Of a DNA stretch of 64,000 nucleotides, positions 56,342 to 64,000 are shown piece after piece (the stretch's first letter is position 1; the number at the start of each line of letters is the position of its first letter). The stretch covers positions 682,001-746,000 of the forward strand of contig JADFAD010000006.1 of the NCBI GenBank assembly GCA_015665455.1, read 5' to 3'. This DNA is from Oceanospirillaceae bacterium (GTDB taxonomy: Bacteria > Pseudomonadota > Gammaproteobacteria > Pseudomonadales > Litoribrevibacteraceae). The translations under genes were made by a program, and so were the position numbers. The notes below the pieces were generated by a model that saw only the letters and a program-made list of their open reading frames with translations, was not told the origin of the DNA and did not search any database.

Positions 56342-56380
56342 AAGCCTGTGGATACATTTCTGTACCCCACAGGCTTTTTT
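56342..56380 (+). terminator. Terminator after serA
   Basis: AAGCCTGTGG (56342-56351) pairs with CCACAGGCTT (56367-56376), with inner TACA/TGTA pairing, and runs into a T tract. Confidence 0.9.
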
Positions 56381-56478
56381 GTATTAGACTACTAAAACAA
56401 TATACATAAATTTAATGGATGCTGGCATTCCGCCTACCTGAGAATCCAGCAGGGCATTCCCTCAACGGAGAATCTTAA

Positions 56479-57081
56479 ATGAAGAAACTACTTCCACTAG
56501 GTGCGGCAATCGCTGTTGCAGCCCTTCTTACTGGTTGTGAAACTCAGCAACAGCAAGTTGCAGTAGCAGCACCAGTATACGATTGTGTGTTCCCTGATGC
56601 ACCAACAACACCAGCGCCAGGCTGGGTTTGTGACGAGCCAGTAGAAGGTGTTGAAGTTTCTGCTGTAGGTTCTTCACAAAAATCCGCTGCGGGTCACTCG
56701 CACATGAAGCAGATGGCAGCGACAGATGCTCGCGTTCAGCTTGCTCAGCGTATGAAAGTTCATGTTCAAAACATGGTTAAGCAATACGTTGAAACAACTG
56801 GCGCTGGCGATACAGAAACCGTTGATCGTGTCATGACGTCTGTGACTAAGCAAATTACGGATGAGTCTCTAGTGGGTAGCCGAATTTACAAAACTCGCAC
56901 TAGCCCGACAGGTACGCTGTATGTGCTGATTGGTTTAGACGACATGAAAACCGTTGAAGCCGCTAAAGCAGCCTTAAAAACGTCCATGAATAATGAACGT
57001 GCACTGTGGCAGCAATTTAAAGCTCAAAAAGGCCAAGATGAATTGGCTGATGAAATTGCAAAGTTCCGCGAAGCTAACTAA
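56479..57081 (+). CDS. LPP20-family lipoprotein 1
   Basis: This 200-residue protein has a lipoprotein signal with lipobox LLTGC, so it should be lipidated at Cys20. The mature part (after a Gln/Ala/Pro-rich stretch with two further Cys near residues 40 and 55) carries the LPP20 pattern: repeated Ala-rich helices (MKQMAATDARVQLAQRM), then TYR-like strands and YVLIGLDDMKTVEAA. LPP20 relatives include Helicobacter LPP20 and the flagellar outer-membrane protein FlgP. GGAGA is the ribosome-binding site. It converges with a second LPP20 gene across a terminator. Confidence 0.8.
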   Translation: MKKLLPLGAAIAVAALLTGCETQQQQVAVAAPVYDCVFPDAPTTPAPGWVCDEPVEGVEVSAVGSSQKSAAGHSHMKQMAATDARVQLAQRMKVHVQNMVKQYVETTGAGDTETVDRVMTSVTKQITDESLVGSRIYKTRTSPTGTLYVLIGLDDMKTVEAAKAALKTSMNNERALWQQFKAQKGQDELADEIAKFREAN

Positions 57082-57100
57082 TTAAGTTAATCTCGCACAT

Positions 57101-57138
57101 AAAAAAGCCTCGCTGGATAGTTCCAGCGAGGCTTTTTT
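57101..57138. terminator. Bidirectional terminator between the two LPP20 genes
   Basis: Six A plus GCCTCGCTGGA pair perfectly with TCCAGCGAGGC plus six T around TAGT. It serves both converging genes. Confidence 0.93.
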
Positions 57139-57158
57139 ATTTCTATTTCAAACACGCA

Positions 57159-58187
57159 TTAAATCGCGTCTAAAATACCTTTCACGACTTCAGTTTCTAA
57201 CTTGTCTGAAATCTTTGCCAAGGCTCGTTTATAAGCCACATCTTTATCGTATGCACCACCTTTAGCAGAAAGGACACCCGCCGTAATTATATGCCCAGAA
57301 GAGTCCACAACATTCACATCTGCATTCATTAAGATGAAATGCGTCTTTTGTTGCTCTTTTTCAATGATATCCAGCGAATAGCTAATCACCAATTCAGAAT
57401 CGGATGTATTAATCACATCCATATCCAGCTTCGTTAGCTGGCGAGTCATCATGGTCTCTAGCCTTTCAGCTTCTGTATTCTTAGGCTCCAACCGAACACG
57501 AAGTTGTGAAATCAAACCGTAAATGTCTTTCTTCAGCTTCGTTGGTTTATAAATACCAACCAGTTTCGCTTTATCATTCGCGGACAATAGCTCCAGCTTC
57601 TCAAGGTTCAACTCATACTTTCTAATAAGCGGTAAAGCAGGCATTAATGATCGAATATCGTGCAATAAGTCAGAACCAATAACAAAACGCTCATAGACAG
57701 CCAAATCAAGCTCCGTTTGCCCTAATTCAGACTTTAAGCTTCGGATAGCTTTTGGCCGATCCAAACGCGTCAACACGTACGCAATCTGACGCTGCTGATC
57801 CACATAAGTATCCAGACGCTCAATACCTACCATCTCTGTTTCTGGCACTTTACTGCTGACAATAATCTCAGTCTTACGATAAGCGCTGTCGTTTTCTGTT
57901 TTAGTAGATGCAGTAAGGCTTTGAGACACGCTGACCTTAAGCTGTTTGATCAAATCACTGCGGGCAACATCGTCCGCTTGCTGAATAGCTCGAACTTTAT
58001 CACCAAAGACCTCAGAGCTTCCTATTCCATAGAGATAGCGACTGTCGTGAGGCGGCGATACCACCCAATCAGGCGCATCCTGACTGACTCTTTGCTCAGA
58101 AGACACAGGCTCAACAATATGTGAAGACTTACATCCAACCAAGCTAACCAATACCAGCCCTGTGAAGGCAGCTTTAATAAACACCAT
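57159..58187 (-). CDS. LPP20-family lipoprotein 2
   Basis: This 342-residue protein has a lipobox LVGC (Cys19). After a short linker it shows PDWVVSPPHDSRYLYGIGSS, the entry motif of LPP20 proteins, then an Ala/Asp-rich helix and strands (YVLTRLDRPKAIRSL). The C-terminal half, unlike the first LPP20 gene, adds a domain of about 150 residues (from about residue 190) ending in a second alternating pattern (VNVVDSSGHIITAGVLSAKG) that looks like a repeated small alpha/beta unit. AAGAGG precedes the ATG. It lies 72 nt downstream of the lpoB-like gene. Confidence 0.78.
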   Translation of the reverse strand: MVFIKAAFTGLVLVSLVGCKSSHIVEPVSSEQRVSQDAPDWVVSPPHDSRYLYGIGSSEVFGDKVRAIQQADDVARSDLIKQLKVSVSQSLTASTKTENDSAYRKTEIIVSSKVPETEMVGIERLDTYVDQQRQIAYVLTRLDRPKAIRSLKSELGQTELDLAVYERFVIGSDLLHDIRSLMPALPLIRKYELNLEKLELLSANDKAKLVGIYKPTKLKKDIYGLISQLRVRLEPKNTEAERLETMMTRQLTKLDMDVINTSDSELVISYSLDIIEKEQQKTHFILMNADVNVVDSSGHIITAGVLSAKGGAYDKDVAYKRALAKISDKLETEVVKGILDAI

Positions 58188-58259
58188 AACAACCTCTTCT
58201 TAAAGGCAGGCAGAGCGAACAGCCGTGTTCGCTCATACCAACAACAAATCCATTAAGCA

Positions 58260-58874
58260 TTAAAAGCCAAAGCTGCTCTTCTCTTGAAACTTCTGGATCT
58301 TCTTCGTGCCATTCCAAACTTCACGATTCGTCAACATATCAACCAGCTTCAAATCAATTTGATAGGACGTCACACGATCACCTTTGAGGGAATCAACAAA
58401 GGAGTTAATCGAGCCTGACATAGCAAATCGTGCACCGGTTTCTTCACCCATTGCTACTTGAGTATCAGTAGTTGCATTAAACTCCTGCTCTTTACGCTCA
58501 CCACGAATGTCTTCTCGCTCATCCCCTCCTACAACAAAATCTGCTCGGCCACTGCGAATCACAGAGCGTTTCAGGTCGTTTGTGAATGTATCCACCGCGA
58601 TATGCTCATGAGATTTGTTACGAATACGCTGGATAATCACCGTAGGACGTTTGCCTGGGTTATTACGTTCGTAATCCGACGCCCACGGAAATGACAACAT
58701 ATCTGCAATCATCTCTTCTGACACCAAACGAGAATCCGTTGCATTCCAGCGATCCGTCAAAGCAATTTCAGTATTTGTATCAACACGAGAAACACTGGTT
58801 GACGAACAACCAGCCACTGCAATCGCAGCAGCGGCCATCATTGATACTGCAATTTTCTTTACTGCACTTGCCAT
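58260..58874 (-). CDS. lpoB: LpoB-family lipoprotein, penicillin-binding protein activator
   Basis: This 204-residue protein carries a signal with lipobox VAGC (Cys22). The mature domain has RPTVIIQRIRNKSHEHIAVD, DLKRSVIRSGRADFV and QIDLKLVDMLTNREVWNGT, the LpoB pattern. LpoB reaches from the outer membrane through peptidoglycan to activate PBP1b in E. coli. Here it lies inside a cluster of other lipoproteins, not alone. The Pro-rich linker of E. coli LpoB is missing. AAGGAG is the ribosome-binding site. Family membership is clear; activation of PBP1b is inferred. Confidence 0.82.
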   Translation of the reverse strand: MASAVKKIAVSMMAAAAIAVAGCSSTSVSRVDTNTEIALTDRWNATDSRLVSEEMIADMLSFPWASDYERNNPGKRPTVIIQRIRNKSHEHIAVDTFTNDLKRSVIRSGRADFVVGGDEREDIRGERKEQEFNATTDTQVAMGEETGARFAMSGSINSFVDSLKGDRVTSYQIDLKLVDMLTNREVWNGTKKIQKFQEKSSFGF

Positions 58875-58922
58875 AAGAAGGCTCCTTGAAGAACTGTTTA
58901 GATAATATTAATTTTAACGAAA

Positions 58923-60677
58923 TTATTTTAACCAACCACTAAAGCCTGCAGACTCTGTTTCAGGCTCTTTCTCGGCTTGAATCAATGTCTGCTGCTTTGC
59001 TGCAGAAAGTTGAGGAAAAGATCGCTGACGCCATACATGAATCTCTCCTTTCTTAAGCATTATGTTCTTTTCTACCGAAACCGAGCCTGTACCTTGAACG
59101 AACCGATTCGACAAACGTAGCGAGTGCTCACCTGCATTCATGGGTATTCGAGATACATAAATCTCTGCCGGCAAAGTTAACCACGTTCTTGTGTCTGCAC
59201 GTGCAGTGGTTGCGGTTAAGGCTTTTAGACCAAACTCTACGAGACGGCTGTTCTCACCCAGCGTGCTTTGAGCTGATTCCACCAACAATGTGTTCTTAAG
59301 CGTCTCACGAGCGAGTGCTTGATATAAATCTGAGCGTGCATTCAATATCTGCTCGTTAACGGCAAGCCTTGCCAATGATTCGGCTTTTACAAGCGGGTAA
59401 TCTTGGCCATTGACGCTGATTTCATTCGATTCACTGATAACACGAACAGGGGGATAATATGGGACAGCAACACGAACACCACCGTCTTTCAACGCACTGT
59501 CAATACCAAGGCTTTCCACTACATCCCAAGCGGGACCTAAAACAACGCGTTTATTAATAATAGTACGAATGACGTTATCCAAACCACCGTTAGAGTAGCG
59601 CTCTACAACGTCCAGAATGCCTTTATCCGCATACATCATCCAAAACCATGCGTACTTATCTTGGCTTTGCTCTGCTGAACCCGTCAACAATGGCGTTAAG
59701 ACCATTTCTTTACGCGACGGTTCCACGTACATAACAAAATTCAATTCTTCTTTCTGAGGAATAAAATCAAGATGATTCAAAATAACCAATTCAGAATCCG
59801 AGTTCTTATAGTCGCGGAGCTTATCTCTTAGGTCATCATCCAGCTTTTCCCATTTCAGCTTCTTAATGCTTGACCCCCAGCCACCAGCCTTCTGCATCAT
59901 ACGAATGGTATCAAGCCAAGCTTGGCCAATCATATTCTGGCCCACACCTACTTGCTTTGCGTAACCTTTCTCATACAGCTCTGCCGATTTTTGATAAGAA
60001 ATTCTCGCATCATCCCACTCTCTCTGTTGTTCATACAATAAACCCGATAAATAGTGAGAGTAGGCATTTTCACGGAATTTCAGCGCATCTTCGTCAATGT
60101 AGTTTCCAAGTAACTTCTCAAACAATTCAAACATCTGAGCGAAGAGTTCTTCTTTTCCTTCTTCCGCCTCTTCAAACGATCCTTGTTCATTACGCAATTT
60201 AGTTAATTTATTATCTAACCGACGCGCTTCCACCAAAGAGCTATCAAACAACTCCTCTCTCTCAATTCTTGATGTCGCTTGATCGGCCAAAAACAGGTAA
60301 TTTAACGCTTTGTAGTAGTTAATATACACATCTTCAAACACCTGCCCTTTATAATCGGCTAGGGTTGGATTGGTCATGGCGACTAAAACGGCCTCACTGA
60401 TGCTTTGCGTGTATAAATCCTCGATGATACGCTCGGCTTGCTCCAGAAAATAATTACTACGCTCGTAATCACCACTGAGATGCTTTAATACCCCCAACTC
60501 CATGAAATAAAGCAACCGATCAGAACCTTCCGGCTTAATCACTTTTTTAAACGCACCTGCCGCTTCAGAAGGTTTACCCGCCTGCGTATAGTCTAATGCT
60601 GTCTGTATGTCATTACCGTAAGTAGCGCACCCAGATAAAAAGGTAAATATAATTAAAATCAGCAAATTACGTTGCAT
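58923..60677 (-). CDS. COG3014-type lipoprotein
   Basis: This protein of 584 residues starts best at the ATG at 60677, with AGGA upstream, giving a lipoprotein signal (RNLLILIIFTFLSGC). The upstream ATG at 60698 has no such site. The first 280 residues are helical with TPR-like pairs (ALDYTQAGKPSEAAGAF, YLSGLLYEQQREWDDARISY). The rest contains strands and ends in KGEIHVWRQRSFP. I recognise it as the uncharacterised COG3014 type that accompanies LpoB and LPP20 genes. It is first in a COG3014-lpoB-LPP20 set of closely spaced genes (48 and 72 nt). Confidence 0.75.
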   Translation of the reverse strand: MQRNLLILIIFTFLSGCATYGNDIQTALDYTQAGKPSEAAGAFKKVIKPEGSDRLLYFMELGVLKHLSGDYERSNYFLEQAERIIEDLYTQSISEAVLVAMTNPTLADYKGQVFEDVYINYYKALNYLFLADQATSRIEREELFDSSLVEARRLDNKLTKLRNEQGSFEEAEEGKEELFAQMFELFEKLLGNYIDEDALKFRENAYSHYLSGLLYEQQREWDDARISYQKSAELYEKGYAKQVGVGQNMIGQAWLDTIRMMQKAGGWGSSIKKLKWEKLDDDLRDKLRDYKNSDSELVILNHLDFIPQKEELNFVMYVEPSRKEMVLTPLLTGSAEQSQDKYAWFWMMYADKGILDVVERYSNGGLDNVIRTIINKRVVLGPAWDVVESLGIDSALKDGGVRVAVPYYPPVRVISESNEISVNGQDYPLVKAESLARLAVNEQILNARSDLYQALARETLKNTLLVESAQSTLGENSRLVEFGLKALTATTARADTRTWLTLPAEIYVSRIPMNAGEHSLRLSNRFVQGTGSVSVEKNIMLKKGEIHVWRQRSFPQLSAAKQQTLIQAEKEPETESAGFSGWLK

Positions 60678-60763
60678 TCGTTCCTGTTTCCTTGCCATTC
60701 AATATTATTGAGCTTTTAGAAACCAATCATAAGCTATGATCGGTAAGAGCACCTTAATTTTAA

Positions 60764-61705
60764 TTAATCCAAAGCGCTTAATGCTCGCCTCAAATGTGTA
60801 AATACTTTATCTCTGAATTCTTGGCTTTCACACACCAAATGATGGCGGGCCATAGGAATCTCATACACCGCCACCTCTTCAAAAAGCTTCTTAATCATAG
60901 GCAAGTTATGTCGCCAGTCGACTGTTTGATCGTCTGTTCCTTGTATAACGGACACGGACACTCCGGATGCCTGACGTTTTTCGATCTTAGGTATCCATTG
61001 GTCCAGCGCAGCAACCCAATCCACTTCTAATCGATGATGCTGTAACGGATCTGTATTCCGAATAAACTTTAGAAAGGCTTGATCATGACTGTTCTTAGCA
61101 AACCCTCGAGCAATACTGTCCACAAACGGTCTTAGTATCTTTAAAAGAATGCGGCCCATTGTCCAACCTTCAGGCCGAATTAACGGCGCCAATAGCACCA
61201 CATTAGAGAATGGAGACGAAGCACGATCAAACTGATTTCTAGAAAGGTAATCCAAAATCACCGCACCACCGGTACTCTGACCTACAATGCTGCAGCGGTT
61301 TTCAATGTTAATGTTTTGATCTTCAATCACCGTATTCAATGCGTCTTGATAGCTATCAAAAGAATCAATACTGGCAGGATCACCTGAGGACAAACCATGA
61401 CCAGGAAGATCAAAAATGGTTACGGATAAACCTAATTCTAGGCACTCCCGAATTAGGTATTTATAGAGCCCTGCATGATCGTAATATCCATGCAACGCAA
61501 GCACTTTTCCTCGTTCGTTGTTAGCAACGAACTGTTGAACACAAATATCAAAAGAGTTGGACTTCACTAATTTCGCAGTTTGTTTAGCTAGGCCTAAACG
61601 GTGAAAATCCAAACCATAGAACTGCCAATAATTCTCCATGACGGATTCGGAAGGTTCACCAAGCGTAGTTAGGCGTTGTCTAATATCTTGCGCAGACCAA
61701 TCCAT
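60764..61705 (-). CDS. Alpha/beta hydrolase of the monoacylglycerol-lipase type
   Basis: This 313-residue protein has no signal peptide. The oxyanion motif is LALHGYYDHAG, the nucleophile elbow is VGQSTGGAVILDYL with the catalytic Ser, and ARHHLVCES near the C-terminus carries the catalytic His. A lid-like insertion lies between. This is the S33/hydrolase_4 pattern of monoacylglycerol lipases and lysophospholipases. It reads into the lipoprotein cluster 86 nt downstream, so co-transcription is possible. Substrate is unknown. Confidence 0.87.
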   Translation of the reverse strand: MDWSAQDIRQRLTTLGEPSESVMENYWQFYGLDFHRLGLAKQTAKLVKSNSFDICVQQFVANNERGKVLALHGYYDHAGLYKYLIRECLELGLSVTIFDLPGHGLSSGDPASIDSFDSYQDALNTVIEDQNINIENRCSIVGQSTGGAVILDYLSRNQFDRASSPFSNVVLLAPLIRPEGWTMGRILLKILRPFVDSIARGFAKNSHDQAFLKFIRNTDPLQHHRLEVDWVAALDQWIPKIEKRQASGVSVSVIQGTDDQTVDWRHNLPMIKKLFEEVAVYEIPMARHHLVCESQEFRDKVFTHLRRALSALD

Positions 61706-61889
61706 GTCTCAATTCTTTCCTAATTGGATAAAACACAAGACTAGTTTGATGCCTATCAAATGAAAAGACTTTTCAGAAAATTACCTTATTTTTACTTATT
61801 AAATCTTTATTTTCTTACAAAGAACTCAATCAACCAGCATGAAACTCAAAAGCCCCTAGATCAATCTATCATCACAACACCCTAAACCA

Positions 61890-62474
61890 TTAATGTGAAT
61901 GCTTCTGCTGATGATGATTCATATCTTTAAAAGCCTGATCATCAAGCTCAAATACCTGCTTATTCATCCCCGTAAGCAAGGTCAAGTCGATGTCCTCAAA
62001 CATCACAATTCTGCCACCATTACGTTCAATAAAAGCATCAGCCTCTTTTCGCTCTGCAAAAGAAGCCAATGTAGCGCCCATGGCACCTTGCAGCTTATGA
62101 CCTATAACAAACAGCGCCGATTTTGCATCCACGTACACGGCATCGGACTGGTTATCCCAAGGGGCAGAAGCGACATCATGCACATAGATATGGTTTACCC
62201 GATGTTGATGCTCAGGTTGTAATGCATAGGCAAAAAGATCACGCGTCGAGCAAAACTTTTTTGCAGTATCTCGTCCTCGTTCAAACAACTGCCCCTTTGG
62301 ACCGGAGAATTGGTTAATCAACATGCCACATAAGTCACATTCCTCACCATGGTGGATCATGACCGCCTCGGGGACCTTTTTGATTTCTGCTGCGGGTTCT
62401 GAGCAGCCGTATAAAAGAACACAGCTCAGAAGGATCAATCCCCCTAACCCCAACCTATTCAATTGATTTATCAT
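61890..62474 (-). CDS. nosL: NosL lipoprotein, copper chaperone for nitrous oxide reductase
   Basis: This 194-residue protein has a lipobox LYGC (Cys24). The mature part holds the NosL block HHGEECDLCGMLINQFSGPKG, in which Cys, Cys and Met are thought to bind Cu(I) for delivery to NosZ. A His-rich tail (NHHQQKHSH) extends the C-terminus and could add metal sites. Its ATG overlaps the nosY stop by 4 nt (ATGA), implying translational coupling. It is the last gene of a nos operon that enters from the right end of the window. Confidence 0.92.
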   Translation of the reverse strand: MINQLNRLGLGGLILLSCVLLYGCSEPAAEIKKVPEAVMIHHGEECDLCGMLINQFSGPKGQLFERGRDTAKKFCSTRDLFAYALQPEHQHRVNHIYVHDVASAPWDNQSDAVYVDAKSALFVIGHKLQGAMGATLASFAERKEADAFIERNGGRIVMFEDIDLTLLTGMNKQVFELDDQAFKDMNHHQQKHSH

Positions 62475-63298
62475 GACAACTCCTTTCTACCCAAAATCCA
62501 CCAAGCACATGCCAGGGGAACAACCACCCATAAAGTCATTGCTAACATTAAATAACTGAAACCATTGGCACCTTCTTGAGCTATCTGGAGAACACCCGCA
62601 TAGCTTTCAGCATCAACAATCATATAAACAAATATCCGAAACAAATCCGTAGGGTTCAACCAAAGTAAAAAAGGCACTAACGTTTGATTAATATCCCCCT
62701 CACTTGCCACCAAGATCGCCATTAGCACCAAATCAAAAACCAATACAAATCCAAACCAAACAATTAACGCTAAGCCTGCGGCTTTTGATTTTTCACCAAC
62801 ACAAAGGCTAATAATGTAAGCAATCGCAATGAACACCCACCCCAATATGCTTGCGGCTAAAATAAACCAACCAAAAGCAACAAGCACAGCACTTGCTTCA
62901 ACGTCACTGAAAATCGAGATAAACACAGCGGGCAGCCCAAACCCCAACAATGACGCCACCGTTAAAATCGAAGCCTGACCCACAAACTTCCCCAACAGTA
63001 ATTGCCCATGACTGAGCGGATAAGTAAGCAACAGCAACAACGTGCCCTGCTCAAGCTCACCGACAAAGCAATTGTAAGCAAGCATGAGTGCGATCAATGG
63101 AATCAGCATCACGCATAAACTGGCCAAACTCACCAAGGTGGATTCTAACGATGAAAAACCTAATACCCCTGCAGCGGCCGAGCCAAAATACGCAAGACCA
63201 AGCGAAAGCAAAGTAAAAATAAGTGTAATGGCGCCCGTCCAGCGATTGCGCATGCCATCGCGGAACTCTTTTTGCGCAACAATCAAAATCTTATTCAT
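62471..63298 (-). CDS. nosY: NosY, ABC transporter permease for NosZ maturation
   Basis: This 275-residue inner-membrane protein has six hydrophobic segments, spread as in ABC-2 type permeases, beginning AQKEFRDGMRNRW then GAITLIFTLLSLGLAYFG. With NosF and NosD it forms the complex that helps build the CuZ cluster of nitrous oxide reductase. It overlaps nosF by 8 nt and nosL by 4 nt. The order nosF-nosY-nosL is the standard one. Confidence 0.92.
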   Translation of the reverse strand: MNKILIVAQKEFRDGMRNRWTGAITLIFTLLSLGLAYFGSAAAGVLGFSSLESTLVSLASLCVMLIPLIALMLAYNCFVGELEQGTLLLLLTYPLSHGQLLLGKFVGQASILTVASLLGFGLPAVFISIFSDVEASAVLVAFGWFILAASILGWVFIAIAYIISLCVGEKSKAAGLALIVWFGFVLVFDLVLMAILVASEGDINQTLVPFLLWLNPTDLFRIFVYMIVDAESYAGVLQIAQEGANGFSYLMLAMTLWVVVPLACAWWILGRKELS

Positions 63299-64000
63299 GT
63301 ACGCCTCCTTGATTTATTCCCGATTGCACATGAAAGTCATTGATATAAAACCGGTAAAGGGCTTCTAGAGAAGGCGGCTTCACCTGTAAATCATTAATCT
63401 CAGAGTGAGATAACAGCTGCTTCATGACACTTAGCTTTTGTTCACTGCCCACTGAAAACCGATTCACATTAGAGGACTCATTTATCCAATGAACTTCATT
63501 GGCATAACCATTCAATGTGCGCTTTAGCTCTTGCTTCGAGATACCCGAGACCTTGACCTCTACAGGTAAATTGGCTTGGCCCCGTAGGTCATCCAAGGAC
63601 CCTAAGGCGATTTTTCTCCCTGCACTCAGAATCATTGCTCGGTCAATGTGCTGTTCGACGTCAGGTAAAACATGAGAACAAAGAATAACCGCACAGCCTC
63701 CCGTCTTTAGGCGGTCAACCATTTGGTAAAAATCACTGGTCGCCACCGGATCCAACCCTACCGTGGGTTCATCTAGAATCAATAACTTCGGTTCACCCAA
63801 AAATGCCTGAGCGAGCCCAAGTCGTTGCCTCATGCCCTTGGAGTACGTTTTTACTGATCTATCTGCCGCAACCGATAAATTTACTTCCTCCAACAACGCA
63901 TCCGCCTGACGCAAAGAATGCCCCTTCAAACGAGCAAAGTAACGTAGGACTTCCCGGCCAGTTAAGTGATCATAAAAGCTGACATTTTCGGGTAAATAAC
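63291..64000 (-). CDS. nosF: NosF, ABC ATPase for NosZ maturation, 5' part outside the window
   Basis: The frame runs from the right edge (first visible residues YLPENVSFYDHLTGREVLRY) to TAA at 63291, about 236 codons. The signature YSKGMRQRLGLAQA, Walker B LLILDEPTVGLDP and the switch His (CSHVLPDVE) are present; Walker A lies beyond the edge. An internal TTG at 63929 is not the start, since conserved sequence continues upstream. The C-terminal domain after the ATPase fits NosF. The ATPase would power the NosDFY complex. It implies nosD and nosZ just to the right. Confidence 0.9.
   Translation of the reverse strand, partial: YLPENVSFYDHLTGREVLRYFARLKGHSLRQADALLEEVNLSVAADRSVKTYSKGMRQRLGLAQAFLGEPKLLILDEPTVGLDPVATSDFYQMVDRLKTGGCAVILCSHVLPDVEQHIDRAMILSAGRKIALGSLDDLRGQANLPVEVKVSGISKQELKRTLNGYANEVHWINESSNVNRFSVGSEQKLSVMKQLLSHSEINDLQVKPPSLEALYRFYINDFHVQSGINQGGVHE

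Overview
The window reads as chromosomal DNA of a gammaproteobacterium of the Pseudomonadales/Oceanospirillales type. Gene order matches, from memory, what is known around dnaB-rpsF-rnr-hfq-mutL-orn-motAB-fimX-serB in Pseudomonas, but base composition is clearly more AT-rich. Malate:quinone oxidoreductase, polar-type MotA/MotB, FimX, an acidic porin and NosFYL suggest a motile, probably marine, respiratory bacterium able to reduce nitrous oxide. The species cannot be named from this sequence alone. I see no insertion sequences, prophage, CRISPR array, tRNA or rRNA gene.

Layout. 0-5 kb: end of panC, panD, pgi, a 3-hydroxyacyl-CoA dehydrogenase and mqo (central metabolism). 5-13 kb (- strand): the ribosomal operon rpsF-rpsR-DUF2232-rplI followed by dnaB, then a DUF2059 protein, rlmB and rnr. 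13-24.7 kb (- strand): the long housekeeping block tsaE-amidase-mutL-miaA-hfq-hflX-hflK-hflC-yjeT-hisZ-purA. 24.8-36.3 kb: queG, orn, rsgA, motA-motB, an HDOD-GAF protein, rhdA, psd and the complete EF-P modification set epmA-efp-epmB.

36.4-47.1 kb is rich in second-messenger genes: a PilZ-like protein lacking the arginine motif, FimX with degenerate REC, GGDEF and EAL domains, a membrane protein with a nucleotide-cyclase fold that has lost its catalytic residues, an active-looking 7TM diguanylate cyclase, and directly upstream of that an orphan PotF-like polyamine-binding protein. The last pair resembles the NspS-MbaA arrangement of Vibrio and is my leading candidate for an undescribed signalling unit.

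47-56.4 kb: alr, a highly acidic porin with a readable regulatory region, a short-chain dehydrogenase, an orphan GspE/PilB-type ATPase, an FAH-family hydrolase, D-2-hydroxyglutarate dehydrogenase and serA. SerA, SerB and the D-2-hydroxyglutarate dehydrogenase together form the known serine-synthesis and 2-hydroxyglutarate-recycling loop. 56.4-60.7 kb: four predicted lipoproteins (two LPP20, one LpoB-like, one COG3014) that look like an envelope module. 60.7-64 kb: an alpha/beta hydrolase and nosF-nosY-nosL, with nosF running off the window.

Recurrent regulatory themes: intrinsic terminators separate most convergent pairs, and three same-strand pairs (rplI/dnaB, hflC/yjeT, efp/epmA) have a terminator-like hairpin within about 40 nt of the downstream start codon.
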